Assembly: GCA_022706885.1 (NCBI GenBank)
Contig: JAKJBR010000004.1
Coordinates: 1-64,000 of the forward strand
Length of the DNA stretch: 64,000 bases
DNA from: DUPQ01 sp022706885
Lineage (GTDB): Bacteria; Bacillota; Clostridia; DUPQ01
Direction of reading: 5' to 3'
Each line of letters begins with the position of its first letter. Position 1 is the stretch's first letter. The position numbers were made by a program, and so were the translations under genes. Below, piece after piece: positions 54,998 to 62,695 of this stretch. A model generated the notes under the pieces. It ran no database searches, was not told the origin of the DNA, and saw only the letters and a list, made by a program, of their open reading frames with translations.

Positions 54998-55312
54998 CTA
55001 ATCACTTATATTAATATCCGCACCGATGGCACGTTCGGTGCATCTTTTTATATTCATCATACCCATTCCGGTAACACCCTTTACTCCGGGTATCGCTATA
55101 AATGCGGGCAATACTCTGTCGGTATATCTGCCTATAACTTCGGTATTCTGTTCGTAAATCTCCTCGGTTACGAATATAACCGCGTATTGCTGCCTCTCCA
55201 GTGTCTTTACTATATCACTGAAAGCGGATTCTTCTACATCATATACCGTCAATCCCACGGCTTTAAAAGCCAGTATATCGTCATGACGACCTATAACGGC
55301 AGCTTTATACAT
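54998..55312 (-). CDS. V-type ATP synthase subunit F
   Basis: A 104-residue protein with the Rossmann-like small subunit F fold: AAVIGRHDDILAFKAVGL at the N terminus and YAVIFVTEEIYEQN in the middle, ending in a flexible tail. It sits on the rotor with subunit D and affects ATPase activity. It starts 8 bases inside the end of subunit C and ends 13 bases before subunit A. Confidence 0.93.
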   Translation of the reverse strand: MYKAAVIGRHDDILAFKAVGLTVYDVEESAFSDIVKTLERQQYAVIFVTEEIYEQNTEVIGRYTDRVLPAFIAIPGVKGVTGMGMMNIKRCTERAIGADINISD

Positions 55313-56255
55313 AACACATCCTCAGCCTTTCTTTGGTTCGCTCTCTGCTTATCCTGTTTGCCTTTCCTATCATGGTAATTCTTGCATTCTTTATTTCCGT
55401 TTCCTTGCCCAGCATATATCCTATTACGGGAGATATTCCCAACGGCTCATATCTGTGCTTTCTCAGAAATGTCATTATATAGTCATCGGAGTTCTTTTCT
55501 ATATCACCTTTTTCAAACACCGACGCATACGGGGTTTGCTTTAAAAATTTGCGGAAATTTTCCTCATCAGCTTCAAAAAGCATCATATAATCTTCCGACT
55601 TTACCGATCCTCCGGGTATGATGGCATAGTTTAAGAATTGTTCTTTGCGGAATACTTTTTTAATCCTCATAAACGCCTTTAAGTTCATAAGATCGGTCTG
55701 TATTATCGTAAAGTCCTTCAAAAACCTGTCGTATGTTTTCTCCATTATTCTGTTGAAGTATGTATAGTATGCTTTGTCCATTATGAGATCAATCAGCTGA
55801 GGATCGTTGGTTTTCAAAAACTCTTCCATACTGAGCTGTACCGCTTGTGCAATATCTTCCGGAAGGTGTGAGAAATCTCTGTTATGAAGCCATTCTTTAA
55901 GTTCCTCATATTTATACACACCGGTATCCAGCGCTATCTCGTCATAAGGTTTTTTTAAGAATTCCGCTTTAAGCAATACCTTTAAATTATGTATGTCGAA
56001 CTTAAGGAAAAAGGCATCAAATATTTTTGTGTCGGGCAAAATCTCTCTCATATATGCATAAAGTGATTTCTGTTCGTTATACAACATAGTCATATAATCC
56101 TCATCTTCGACATATCTGCACTCGGCAAGAATCCTGACCGCTTCTTTCATGTCGGGAGCATCCACAAGCCTTGCAAGCTTTTGTTCATCCATCATGAAGT
56201 TTTCTCTTACGCGCACCCTTCCTATGGAGTGTGCATATTTGTCGGAATTTCTCAA
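55305..56255 (-). CDS. V-type ATP synthase subunit C
   Basis: A 316-residue protein of the V-ATPase subunit C/d (AC39-like) family, which links the rotor shaft to the membrane ring. The typical start is YAHSIGRVRVRENFMMDEQKLARLVDAPDM, and the central part DIHNLKVLLKAEFLKKPYDE matches the funnel-shaped helical bundle. It overlaps subunit E by 4 bases and subunit F by 8 bases. Confidence 0.92.
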   Translation of the reverse strand: MRNSDKYAHSIGRVRVRENFMMDEQKLARLVDAPDMKEAVRILAECRYVEDEDYMTMLYNEQKSLYAYMREILPDTKIFDAFFLKFDIHNLKVLLKAEFLKKPYDEIALDTGVYKYEELKEWLHNRDFSHLPEDIAQAVQLSMEEFLKTNDPQLIDLIMDKAYYTYFNRIMEKTYDRFLKDFTIIQTDLMNLKAFMRIKKVFRKEQFLNYAIIPGGSVKSEDYMMLFEADEENFRKFLKQTPYASVFEKGDIEKNSDDYIMTFLRKHRYEPLGISPVIGYMLGKETEIKNARITMIGKANRISRERTKERLRMCYV

Positions 56256-56857
56256 ACCTCAACACCTCTTTTAAAAAGTATCTTCATAACATCCGCCTCT
56301 ATATTCTGCTTCATATACTTGAGCATTGATGAGAATGTGGAGTTGGAGTATATTTTTCCGTTTTTTACTATTACTCCGAAATCATCTGGTATATCCTGCC
56401 CGGAAAGAGCAACCGAAATGTCCGGACCTAAAGCACTCCCTATATTCTGTATAAGCTTGTCACCGAAAGCCTTTTTGTCTTTACCGTTCAAACTTACCTC
56501 ATTGTGTCCCTCTTTAAGACAGTTGCCGATAAGCTTTGTATACAAAGTCAGTTTCTCGGCATTACTAAGATTTATCAGTGCCTGTTGTGTTTTTTCAAAC
56601 ACTTCGGTTACCATATTCTGCTTAACCGCAAGCAACTGTTTTTTACCCTCAAGGCGCCTGTTGGCCTGTGCCCGGGATACAATGCCCTTTGCTTCTTTTT
56701 CCGTCTCGGATATTTTAACCTTCCGATATTCCTCAATCCTCTCATCCACAACAGATTTCATTGATTGTATTTTGGAAGAGGTTTCGGATAACCGTAACCC
56801 CGCACGTTCTTCGGCATCAGCTATTATCTTGTCATATATCCTGTCTATTCCCGGCAT
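56252..56857 (-). CDS. V-type ATP synthase subunit E
   Basis: A 201-residue peripheral stalk protein. The N-terminal two thirds of the first half is an uninterrupted helix (DKIIADAEERAGLRLSETSSKI, then KISETEKEAKGIVSRAQANRRLEGKKQLL), followed by a C-terminal globular domain that binds the A3B3 head. It pairs with the H/G-type helical protein encoded first in the operon to form the stator stalk. Confidence 0.9.
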   Translation of the reverse strand: MPGIDRIYDKIIADAEERAGLRLSETSSKIQSMKSVVDERIEEYRKVKISETEKEAKGIVSRAQANRRLEGKKQLLAVKQNMVTEVFEKTQQALINLSNAEKLTLYTKLIGNCLKEGHNEVSLNGKDKKAFGDKLIQNIGSALGPDISVALSGQDIPDDFGVIVKNGKIYSNSTFSSMLKYMKQNIEADVMKILFKRGVEV

Positions 56858-57325
56858 TTATACTTTACCTACCATCAGTATGGATATGAGCAGTGCGAAT
56901 ATGGCAAAAAGCTCTACCATAAGTGTAAGAACTACGCCCTTAACCATATCAGCGCTTCTTTTTGCAACGATGCCTATACTCGCCACGGCTACCTGCCCCT
57001 GGAATATTGCGGAAATAAGGCCGACAACGCCTGCAGGCAGACCGGCAATTATTAAGCTGAATCCCTGTTCAAGACTTAAGCCCCCGACTTTACCGATTAT
57101 GAGGAAGGCAACAACGAAACCGTAAATTCCCTGCGTGCTGGGCAGCGCTTCTAAAATCATTACCGGCACGAATTTGCTGGAATCTTCCGCAATAACACCG
57201 CTTCCCACTTTACCGGCCATAGAGACTCCTTTGGCGGCACCCGATCCGGCAAGTAAAAAGCATAATGCCGCTCCTATAATTGCCAGCACATCACCTAAAT
57301 TGTTTTCCAATACATACTTAAACAT
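56858..57325 (-). CDS. V-type ATP synthase subunit K (sodium-binding rotor ring)
   Basis: A 155-residue proteolipid with two hairpins and four membrane segments. Compared with Enterococcus hirae NtpK, whose sodium ligands are Leu61, Thr64, Gln65, Gln110 and Glu139, the equivalent residues here are Leu61, Thr64, Gln65, Gln109 and Glu138. The first hairpin has lost its ion-carrying acidic residue (LPSTQGIYG), and only the second has one (MVELFAIF), so there is one ion site per double hairpin. All five ligands are kept, which points to sodium coupling rather than proton coupling. Confidence 0.93.
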   Translation of the reverse strand: MFKYVLENNLGDVLAIIGAALCFLLAGSGAAKGVSMAGKVGSGVIAEDSSKFVPVMILEALPSTQGIYGFVVAFLIIGKVGGLSLEQGFSLIIAGLPAGVVGLISAIFQGQVAVASIGIVAKRSADMVKGVVLTLMVELFAIFALLISILMVGKV

Positions 57326-57343
57326 AAAATAATCCTCCGATTT

Positions 57344-59314
57344 TTATTCTCTGATTCTTATATATTTTGTATCCTCAAAAAGAGGAGAATAAGCTACTCC
57401 GCCGCCTTCAAAGAACTTGTTGAAAAATTCTATATACTGCAACCTGCTGGAATGCACATATGCACCCAAAGCGTTAATGGCGAAATTGAACCCGTGTCCC
57501 ACCACAAACACAAGTGTGAATGTAATAATACCCGGTATTGTGAAGCCTCCGGCCGATCCTAACTGGTTAATGATTGACCCTATGACTCCCGTTGCCAGTC
57601 CCATTGCTAAAAGTCTGGAATAAGACAGCACATCTCCCATGAAGTTGATTAAATCGTAAAAGGCCGCAATTCCTCCGAAAAGCTTTCCGAATATACCCTT
57701 TTTATGTCGTCCCTGTGTAAGCAATATTACGGCTGCCGAATACGGGAAAAGCTTCTTTCCGATAGGTGTCAATGTCATATATACATTCTCGGGAACACTG
57801 GGTATGTACGAAGAAACCAGAAAACATGCCGTTGTGAAGAAAAAGTACCACGGCAACACATCCAGCACGGCATCTAAATATTTCTTCTTCTTTATGTTAT
57901 TGTACCCTTTCATTCCGTAACCCACATATATATGAATAACTCCCAGTATCAGCGACCACATAAGAAGCCTGTTGGGGTCCGCTATAGGGTCAAACCATAA
58001 AGCTACATTTATGGATTTATCGGATAATATAGTGGGTATAAGGTCACCGAACCAGGAACCGTATAAGGCTCCCACAACAACCGTTGCTATGCCCGATATA
58101 AGCATCAACTTTATAAACCTTGCCGTGGCGTATTCCAACTTGAATTTGAGCAGTATAACCGCACAGACTACCGACATAACCAGCCCGTAACCGGCATCGG
58201 AAAGCATCATCCCGAAGAACAGTGCAAAGAATATTGCCGTGACCGTATTGGGATCGGCTTCCCTGCAATTGGGCAGACTGAACATTTCCGTAACTCCCGT
58301 TACCGAGTCTCCTAAGAATCCGTTCTTAAGAAGTACCGGAAACTCCTCATCATCATGAGGATCTCTTACAAATACATGACAAACAAAGTCTTTTTCCAGA
58401 GCACCGACCGTCTTTTCGACTTTCTCCTCCGGTATCCAGCCGTCGATTATAAAGCTGTATTTGCCGGAAAGTATTTTATCGTCCACTGTCAACAATCCTT
58501 TGCTTATGGCAAAATGGTCATAGACAGCCTGTACTTCTCCTGTCTTCAAAGCATATTCTTTCAAACTGCTCTTTGCATTCTCTATGTTTACTTTAAGTTC
58601 TTCAATATTTTCCTTATACTCTTCAATTAACCGACCGGGAATACCGGAAAAATCATATTCCAAAATATTAAAGTCTATACTTTTAAGATAATGCATGGGC
58701 TCTCGCATATCCGATTCATGGATATATATCGCCACATAAGCATTATTCTTATCCTTGCTTATCTCCTGAACCTGACATAATAATCCCTTTTCATCAATTG
58801 CCTGAGTATATGTCTCGGGTTTTACAAACTCCGGTATTGTACCCAGAACAATATTGACTTTATCGGTTTTAGACATGTTGATGGGTATATCAAGATCAGT
58901 CCACGGCGTAAGAGTCAGTATATCATTTTCCAGCCGGTTTATTTCATCTCTGAAATCCCCAATAGAGTTGTGAGTCTCTATAACCTTCTCGGCAAGTCCG
59001 ATAAACTCATCGTTGTATTGCGTTATACTTTCATAATATTGTCTGTCTATATCTTTTCTGACTTTGAATAAAGGTTTTTTGGATTCATCATATTCTTCCA
59101 GAACGGATATGGCTTTTGACAGCAAAGCCATTTTGCTGTCTATTTCGGCTTCGGAATTTTTGTCATAACCTTTGGTAAAGACATTCTCATACTCCGAATC
59201 AATCGGCATATCCTGAATGTCCACAACGCCGCGCTTCTGAAGGAAAGAAAGCATGGGCTTTTTCTCCTTTAAAAGGCCGGTTATGCAAATCTTCTTCATG
59301 CTAACGACTGCCAT
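57344..59314 (-). CDS. V-type ATP synthase subunit I
   Basis: A 656-residue protein that forms the membrane stator. The N-terminal half is cytoplasmic with coiled coils (VVSMKKICITGLLKEKKPMLSFLQKRGVVDIQ start), and the C-terminal half has about seven or eight membrane helices, with FALFFGMMLSDAGYGLVMSV and the LSYSRLLAMGLATGVIGSIINQL segment carrying the essential Arg near the ring. It lies 18 bases before subunit K and overlaps the H-type gene by 14 bases. Confidence 0.94.
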   Translation of the reverse strand: MAVVSMKKICITGLLKEKKPMLSFLQKRGVVDIQDMPIDSEYENVFTKGYDKNSEAEIDSKMALLSKAISVLEEYDESKKPLFKVRKDIDRQYYESITQYNDEFIGLAEKVIETHNSIGDFRDEINRLENDILTLTPWTDLDIPINMSKTDKVNIVLGTIPEFVKPETYTQAIDEKGLLCQVQEISKDKNNAYVAIYIHESDMREPMHYLKSIDFNILEYDFSGIPGRLIEEYKENIEELKVNIENAKSSLKEYALKTGEVQAVYDHFAISKGLLTVDDKILSGKYSFIIDGWIPEEKVEKTVGALEKDFVCHVFVRDPHDDEEFPVLLKNGFLGDSVTGVTEMFSLPNCREADPNTVTAIFFALFFGMMLSDAGYGLVMSVVCAVILLKFKLEYATARFIKLMLISGIATVVVGALYGSWFGDLIPTILSDKSINVALWFDPIADPNRLLMWSLILGVIHIYVGYGMKGYNNIKKKKYLDAVLDVLPWYFFFTTACFLVSSYIPSVPENVYMTLTPIGKKLFPYSAAVILLTQGRHKKGIFGKLFGGIAAFYDLINFMGDVLSYSRLLAMGLATGVIGSIINQLGSAGGFTIPGIITFTLVFVVGHGFNFAINALGAYVHSSRLQYIEFFNKFFEGGGVAYSPLFEDTKYIRIRE

Positions 59315-59621
59315 TTGTCACCTTTTCCAAAACAAAATCCACCGATTCTTTAACATTGGAAAGAGCTTCGGTTTTCAAGTCTTCACTCATTTTTGCATAT
59401 TCCCTGTCCGCTTTTTGCACAAGGTCCGCTGCTTCCTGCTCTGCTTTCAAGAGCATGTTTTTGCACTGTTCATCAATCTTTTCAATGCTTTTTCTCTCAT
59501 ACTCCGAGTGCTCTTTCTCCGCATCACCAAGCATCAATTCCGACTTATTGACGGCATCTCTGAAAATACCCGCCGCCTTCTCTTCCGCTTCTTTGATTTT
59601 ATCTAAATATGTTTTTTCCAT
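59301..59621 (-). CDS. V-type ATP synthase subunit H/G-like stalk helix
   Basis: About 106 residues that are almost entirely helical and charged (KIKEAEEKAAGIFRDAVNKS, then AEQEAADLVQKADREYAKMSEDLKTEA). This is the pattern of the G/H peripheral-stalk partner of subunit E. Two adjacent ATGs (59624, 59621) are possible starts; a further ATG three codons upstream lacks a ribosome binding site. It is the first V-ATPase gene, with an A/T-rich promoter region ahead (TATAAT near 59680, weak -35). Confidence 0.82.
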   Translation of the reverse strand: MEKTYLDKIKEAEEKAAGIFRDAVNKSELMLGDAEKEHSEYERKSIEKIDEQCKNMLLKAEQEAADLVQKADREYAKMSEDLKTEALSNVKESVDFVLEKVTNGSR

Positions 59622-59732
59622 CATCTTTCCCATCTGTTAATCACATCAACATATTTTTTATTCAACAAAAGACATTATATCATATTAATATATTGAATTG
59701 CAGAGAGAATATAAATAAATCATATTTAAGTC

Positions 59733-61013
59733 TTACGGCTTTAGTGAAGTTATGGGAACAATATATATGCCCGTTTTCCGATCTTTCATTATAACTTCAC
59801 AGTGTCCGACAATGACACACATGAATACGGGTTTCCTTTTTACATTGGTATAAAATCTTGAAAGGCTTTCTATAGCATCCTTAATACCTCTGTCGCTCAA
59901 TTTTATCTCAAAAGCTGCATAATTACCTTCACTGAACTCTATAATTGCATCCACCTCATCTTGCGACGAGTTGTCACGAAAATGATAGAGATAACCGTCA
60001 AGATAATCTGCATATATTCTCAAGTCCCGCTTTACAAGTGCTTCAAACATCAGACCGAATGTTTCGTGGTCATTAAGCAATTTATCTTTCGTAAGTTGCA
60101 GGCTTGCACAGCAAAGTGACGGGTCAACTAAATGTCTCTTAGCGGTTTTTCCGACCCGTGCGGAAGAACGATAATTCAGACTGTAGGCCTCCTGGTTTGC
60201 AGTGAGATATAACCTGTCTAAAACTCCGAGATAGTCTGTTAAAGTTGTCCGACTCTCAATTAGTTGCTCTTTATTTTCATAATCCTCAATATCTCTGACC
60301 AATGTAGCATTACTTGCAAGTGTTGCTTCATTTCTCGACAAAGAACGAATAAGCATACGCATCTTATTTGAGTCTCTTCTTCTTTTATCACTTTCATGCA
60401 TATCCTTTGTAACAATGGTATCAATGTAGCTTTTAGGAATAATACCTATGTCATCTTCTTCCATATCGATATTTTCCGGCCAACCTCCCCTGATAATCAA
60501 ATGTGCCAGTTTTTCCAATTCAACTTTACCTGTGTGACCCTCGTTCAATTGACCTTGCAACATATCTTTAATAGAGGCTTCGCCGGTGGAATCCTTTGAT
60601 TCGTACAAACTCATAGTATACATACGAATCGTAGCTATCCTTCCTGTTCCGGAATGGTATATTTCATCACTTGTTGTTGAATCAAGAGAAGTTGAACCTG
60701 TGAGTATAAATTTTCCTTTATCCCGGCTACTGTCGCATTCATGGCGAACCGCATCCCATATACCGGGAACAATTTGCCACTCATCAATTAATTGCGGTCT
60801 GTCAGCAAGGAAAATATATTTCGGATCTATATTTGCCATATCTCTCTGACTTTTTTCAGTCATGTAAGTTACACTGTTTGCATGATTCAACCCCGACCAG
60901 GTCTTTCCGCACCATTTGGGACCTTCTATGGAAACCGCTCCGAAAATTTTCAAGTATTTCTCAATTTTACTATCAACCAGTCTCGGCATATATCCGTCTC
61001 TTTTTAAAGTCAT
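59733..61013 (-). CDS. AAA ATPase with DUF4143-type nuclease-like domain (A)
   Basis: About 426 residues. The ATG at 61013 has GGAGGG six bases ahead. Walker A is EGPKWCGKTWSG near residue 33, Walker B is RPQLIDEWQIVPGIW, and KFILTGSTS gives the sensor 1. The C-terminal part has QDEVDAIIEFSEGNYAAFEIKLS, a PD-(D/E)xK-like pattern in which acidic residues and an E-x-K lie on adjacent strands. This is the archaeal-type ATPase/DUF4143 family. Its role is unknown; family members are frequent, strain-variable genes. It is preceded by three 23-base repeats and another member of the family. Confidence 0.85.
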   Translation of the reverse strand: MTLKRDGYMPRLVDSKIEKYLKIFGAVSIEGPKWCGKTWSGLNHANSVTYMTEKSQRDMANIDPKYIFLADRPQLIDEWQIVPGIWDAVRHECDSSRDKGKFILTGSTSLDSTTSDEIYHSGTGRIATIRMYTMSLYESKDSTGEASIKDMLQGQLNEGHTGKVELEKLAHLIIRGGWPENIDMEEDDIGIIPKSYIDTIVTKDMHESDKRRRDSNKMRMLIRSLSRNEATLASNATLVRDIEDYENKEQLIESRTTLTDYLGVLDRLYLTANQEAYSLNYRSSARVGKTAKRHLVDPSLCCASLQLTKDKLLNDHETFGLMFEALVKRDLRIYADYLDGYLYHFRDNSSQDEVDAIIEFSEGNYAAFEIKLSDRGIKDAIESLSRFYTNVKRKPVFMCVIVGHCEVIMKDRKTGIYIVPITSLKP

Positions 61014-61042
61014 GACAACCCTCCGAGAACATAATAACACTT

Positions 61043-61104
61043 CATTGTGCACTTTTCAAGTGTTTCATTGTGCACTTTTCAGCATTTTTATTGTGCACTT
61101 TTCA
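61043..61104. repeat. three 23-base direct repeats with a GTGCAC core upstream of ATPase A
   Basis: CATTGTGCACTTTTCA occurs at 61043 and 61066, and TATTGTGCACTTTTCA at 61089, a strict 23-base step. The core GTGCAC is itself palindromic. The set fills the gap between the two ATPase genes and covers the likely promoter region of ATPase A, ending inside the last codons of ATPase B. Confidence 0.85.
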
Positions 61105-62472
61105 GTATTTGTTAGCATTAAATATGCCTTTTGCAAGATCCTTTGCTAAAAATGAGATAAAGTAAAAAGGTATTGTGAGCAGCTTTTTTTCCGCATTATA
61201 ACCATAGTTATTCCTGGAAACCTTTATGGCACACTCAAACTTATTATGATTGGAAAACTTTTCTAAAGAATTAAGTACTCCTCTACCTTTTTTAACATCA
61301 ATCGGATATATTCTGTTATTTGACTCAATAATAAATTCTATTTCAGCAGATGCCTTCCCCCGCCAATAGAAAAGTTTATGCCCTTTTGCTACCAATTCAT
61401 TTGCCACAAAGTTTTCAAAGAAGATACCTGATAATGTATTTTCTCTTTCGCTTGATATGAATGAAGCTGCATTAATACCGCTCTGGTATGAAAACATGCC
61501 TATGTCGGCAAGATAAAGACGAAAGCTGTTTAAATCATCCGGAATTAGCGGCATAGTCACATGTTCCTTCAATTGGAATGATTGGTTTACGATATGAGCC
61601 AATGTGAGCCACTGAATGGAAGTAGCAAAATCCCTTGTTTTGCTATTTCTTTCAATAAGTCCGGGAGAAAAATTCTTTGATTCCTTGTTCAGTTCCTTGT
61701 AGATGTTTTGAAATAACGCATGTGAACGTAAAATAGCTTCCGAACTGGCTTGATAAAGTTGCATATCCGCAAGATAATTGTCATACAATTCCATTAATAT
61801 TTCTCTTGATGTCAGGAAATTGTCCGTTTCTATATAGGCAGCTACAGCTTCCGGCATACCTCCCACAAGAAGATACTTATATACCTGCTCCATAGCTAAT
61901 TCATGAATGTTAGAATCCAGAGGAGTCTTACTTTCATATGCTTTCAAAACCGCATCGTAAAGCATTTTATTGCTGTTCATGAGAAATTCATCAAAGGTCA
62001 AAGGATAAAGTGTCATTTGATTTATCTTTCCGACAGGAAAAAGAAACTTTCCGTTATTAACGGAACCTCGTTTATTTGTTTCTCTTTGTATTTTAATTCG
62101 TACCATAGAACCTGTCGCGATAACAGGAATTTCACTTAAGTCTTGGCAGAAATATTTAAGTGAAGATATGATATTGGGACACTCCTGTATCTCGTCAAAA
62201 ACCAGCAGTGTATTTTCATCTATTTGCTTTCCTCTCAACAAAGATAAATATTCCGCTATTTTCTTCGCATTTGCCGTCTGCGAGCAGAATTCCCGAATTT
62301 CGTCATCTTTTTTAAAGTCAACATAAATATTGTTTTCCTTATAATAAGTATTTGCAAACATATCTCTGACAAGATAGGTTTTACCGACCTGTCTTGCTCC
62401 CCAAAGAATAAGGGGCTTTCTTCGCTTGTTATCATTCCACTGGATCAGTTCTTGTAATGCGCTGCGTTCCAT
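61102..62472 (-). CDS. AAA ATPase with DUF4143-type nuclease-like domain (B)
   Basis: About 456 residues. The ATG at 62472 follows AAGGAG seven bases upstream; ten further upstream codons in frame are probably untranslated. Walker A is WGARQVGKTYLV near residue 24, Walker B is LLVFDEIQECPN, and VIATGSMV gives sensor 1. The C-terminal domain has AEIEFIIESNNRIYPIDVKKGRG, a PD-(D/E)xK-like arrangement of an acidic pair and D-x-K. It is only distantly related to ATPase A, so this is not a recent duplication, yet both are preceded by TGCAC repeats. Function unknown. Confidence 0.85.
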   Translation of the reverse strand: MERSALQELIQWNDNKRRKPLILWGARQVGKTYLVRDMFANTYYKENNIYVDFKKDDEIREFCSQTANAKKIAEYLSLLRGKQIDENTLLVFDEIQECPNIISSLKYFCQDLSEIPVIATGSMVRIKIQRETNKRGSVNNGKFLFPVGKINQMTLYPLTFDEFLMNSNKMLYDAVLKAYESKTPLDSNIHELAMEQVYKYLLVGGMPEAVAAYIETDNFLTSREILMELYDNYLADMQLYQASSEAILRSHALFQNIYKELNKESKNFSPGLIERNSKTRDFATSIQWLTLAHIVNQSFQLKEHVTMPLIPDDLNSFRLYLADIGMFSYQSGINAASFISSERENTLSGIFFENFVANELVAKGHKLFYWRGKASAEIEFIIESNNRIYPIDVKKGRGVLNSLEKFSNHNKFECAIKVSRNNYGYNAEKKLLTIPFYFISFLAKDLAKGIFNANKY

Positions 62473-62513
62473 ATTGAATCTCCTTGCTTTTAATAATGCC
62501 ATTATAGCATAAC

Positions 62514-62592
62514 TTGCACCAATTTACATGTTATTTTACGACTAATTTGCACCTTTTTCAGGGTTTACGGCTTAATTATTTGCACCTGCACC
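62514..62592. repeat. three TTGCACC repeats at 33-base spacing upstream of ATPase B
   Basis: TTGCACC begins at 62514, 62547 and 62580, exactly 33 bases apart, and the last is doubled (TGCACCTGCACC). The second and third copies are preceded by similar TTTACG-CT stretches, so the unit is a degenerate 33-base repeat. The TGCAC core is shared with the repeats upstream of ATPase A. The set lies in the promoter region of ATPase B. Confidence 0.8.
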
Positions 62593-62640
62593 GATTTTAA
62601 GTATTATTACAAAGCAAAAATAATCATATACATTACAATT

Positions 62641-62668
62641 GTCCCGAATACGATGCTGTTTTCGGGAC
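62641..62668 (-). terminator. hairpin after the histidine kinase gene
   Basis: GTCCCGAA and its perfect complement TTCGGGAC are separated by a 12-base loop, 27 bases after the kinase stop codon. The following T-run on the minus strand is weak (AATTGT), so termination may be inefficient; the plus strand has a slightly better tail (ATAATATTTT). Confidence 0.55.
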
Positions 62669-62695
62669 ATAATATTTTATGATTGCTATTCTTTG

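Noticed and set aside
56181..57125. Long open frame on the plus strand across the V-ATPase K, E and C genes
   Set aside because: It is antisense to three well-supported genes, has no ribosome binding site or family pattern, and its composition is explained by the codon use of the opposite strand. The same holds for 5243-5833 and 54256-54819.
61043..61104. CRISPR-like repeats
   Set aside because: The 23-base units are direct tandem repeats with no unique spacers, and no cas genes are present.
59733..62472. Recent tandem duplication of the two AAA ATPase genes
   Set aside because: The proteins share motifs but little other sequence, and their upstream repeats have different period, so they are distant family members that happen to be neighbours.
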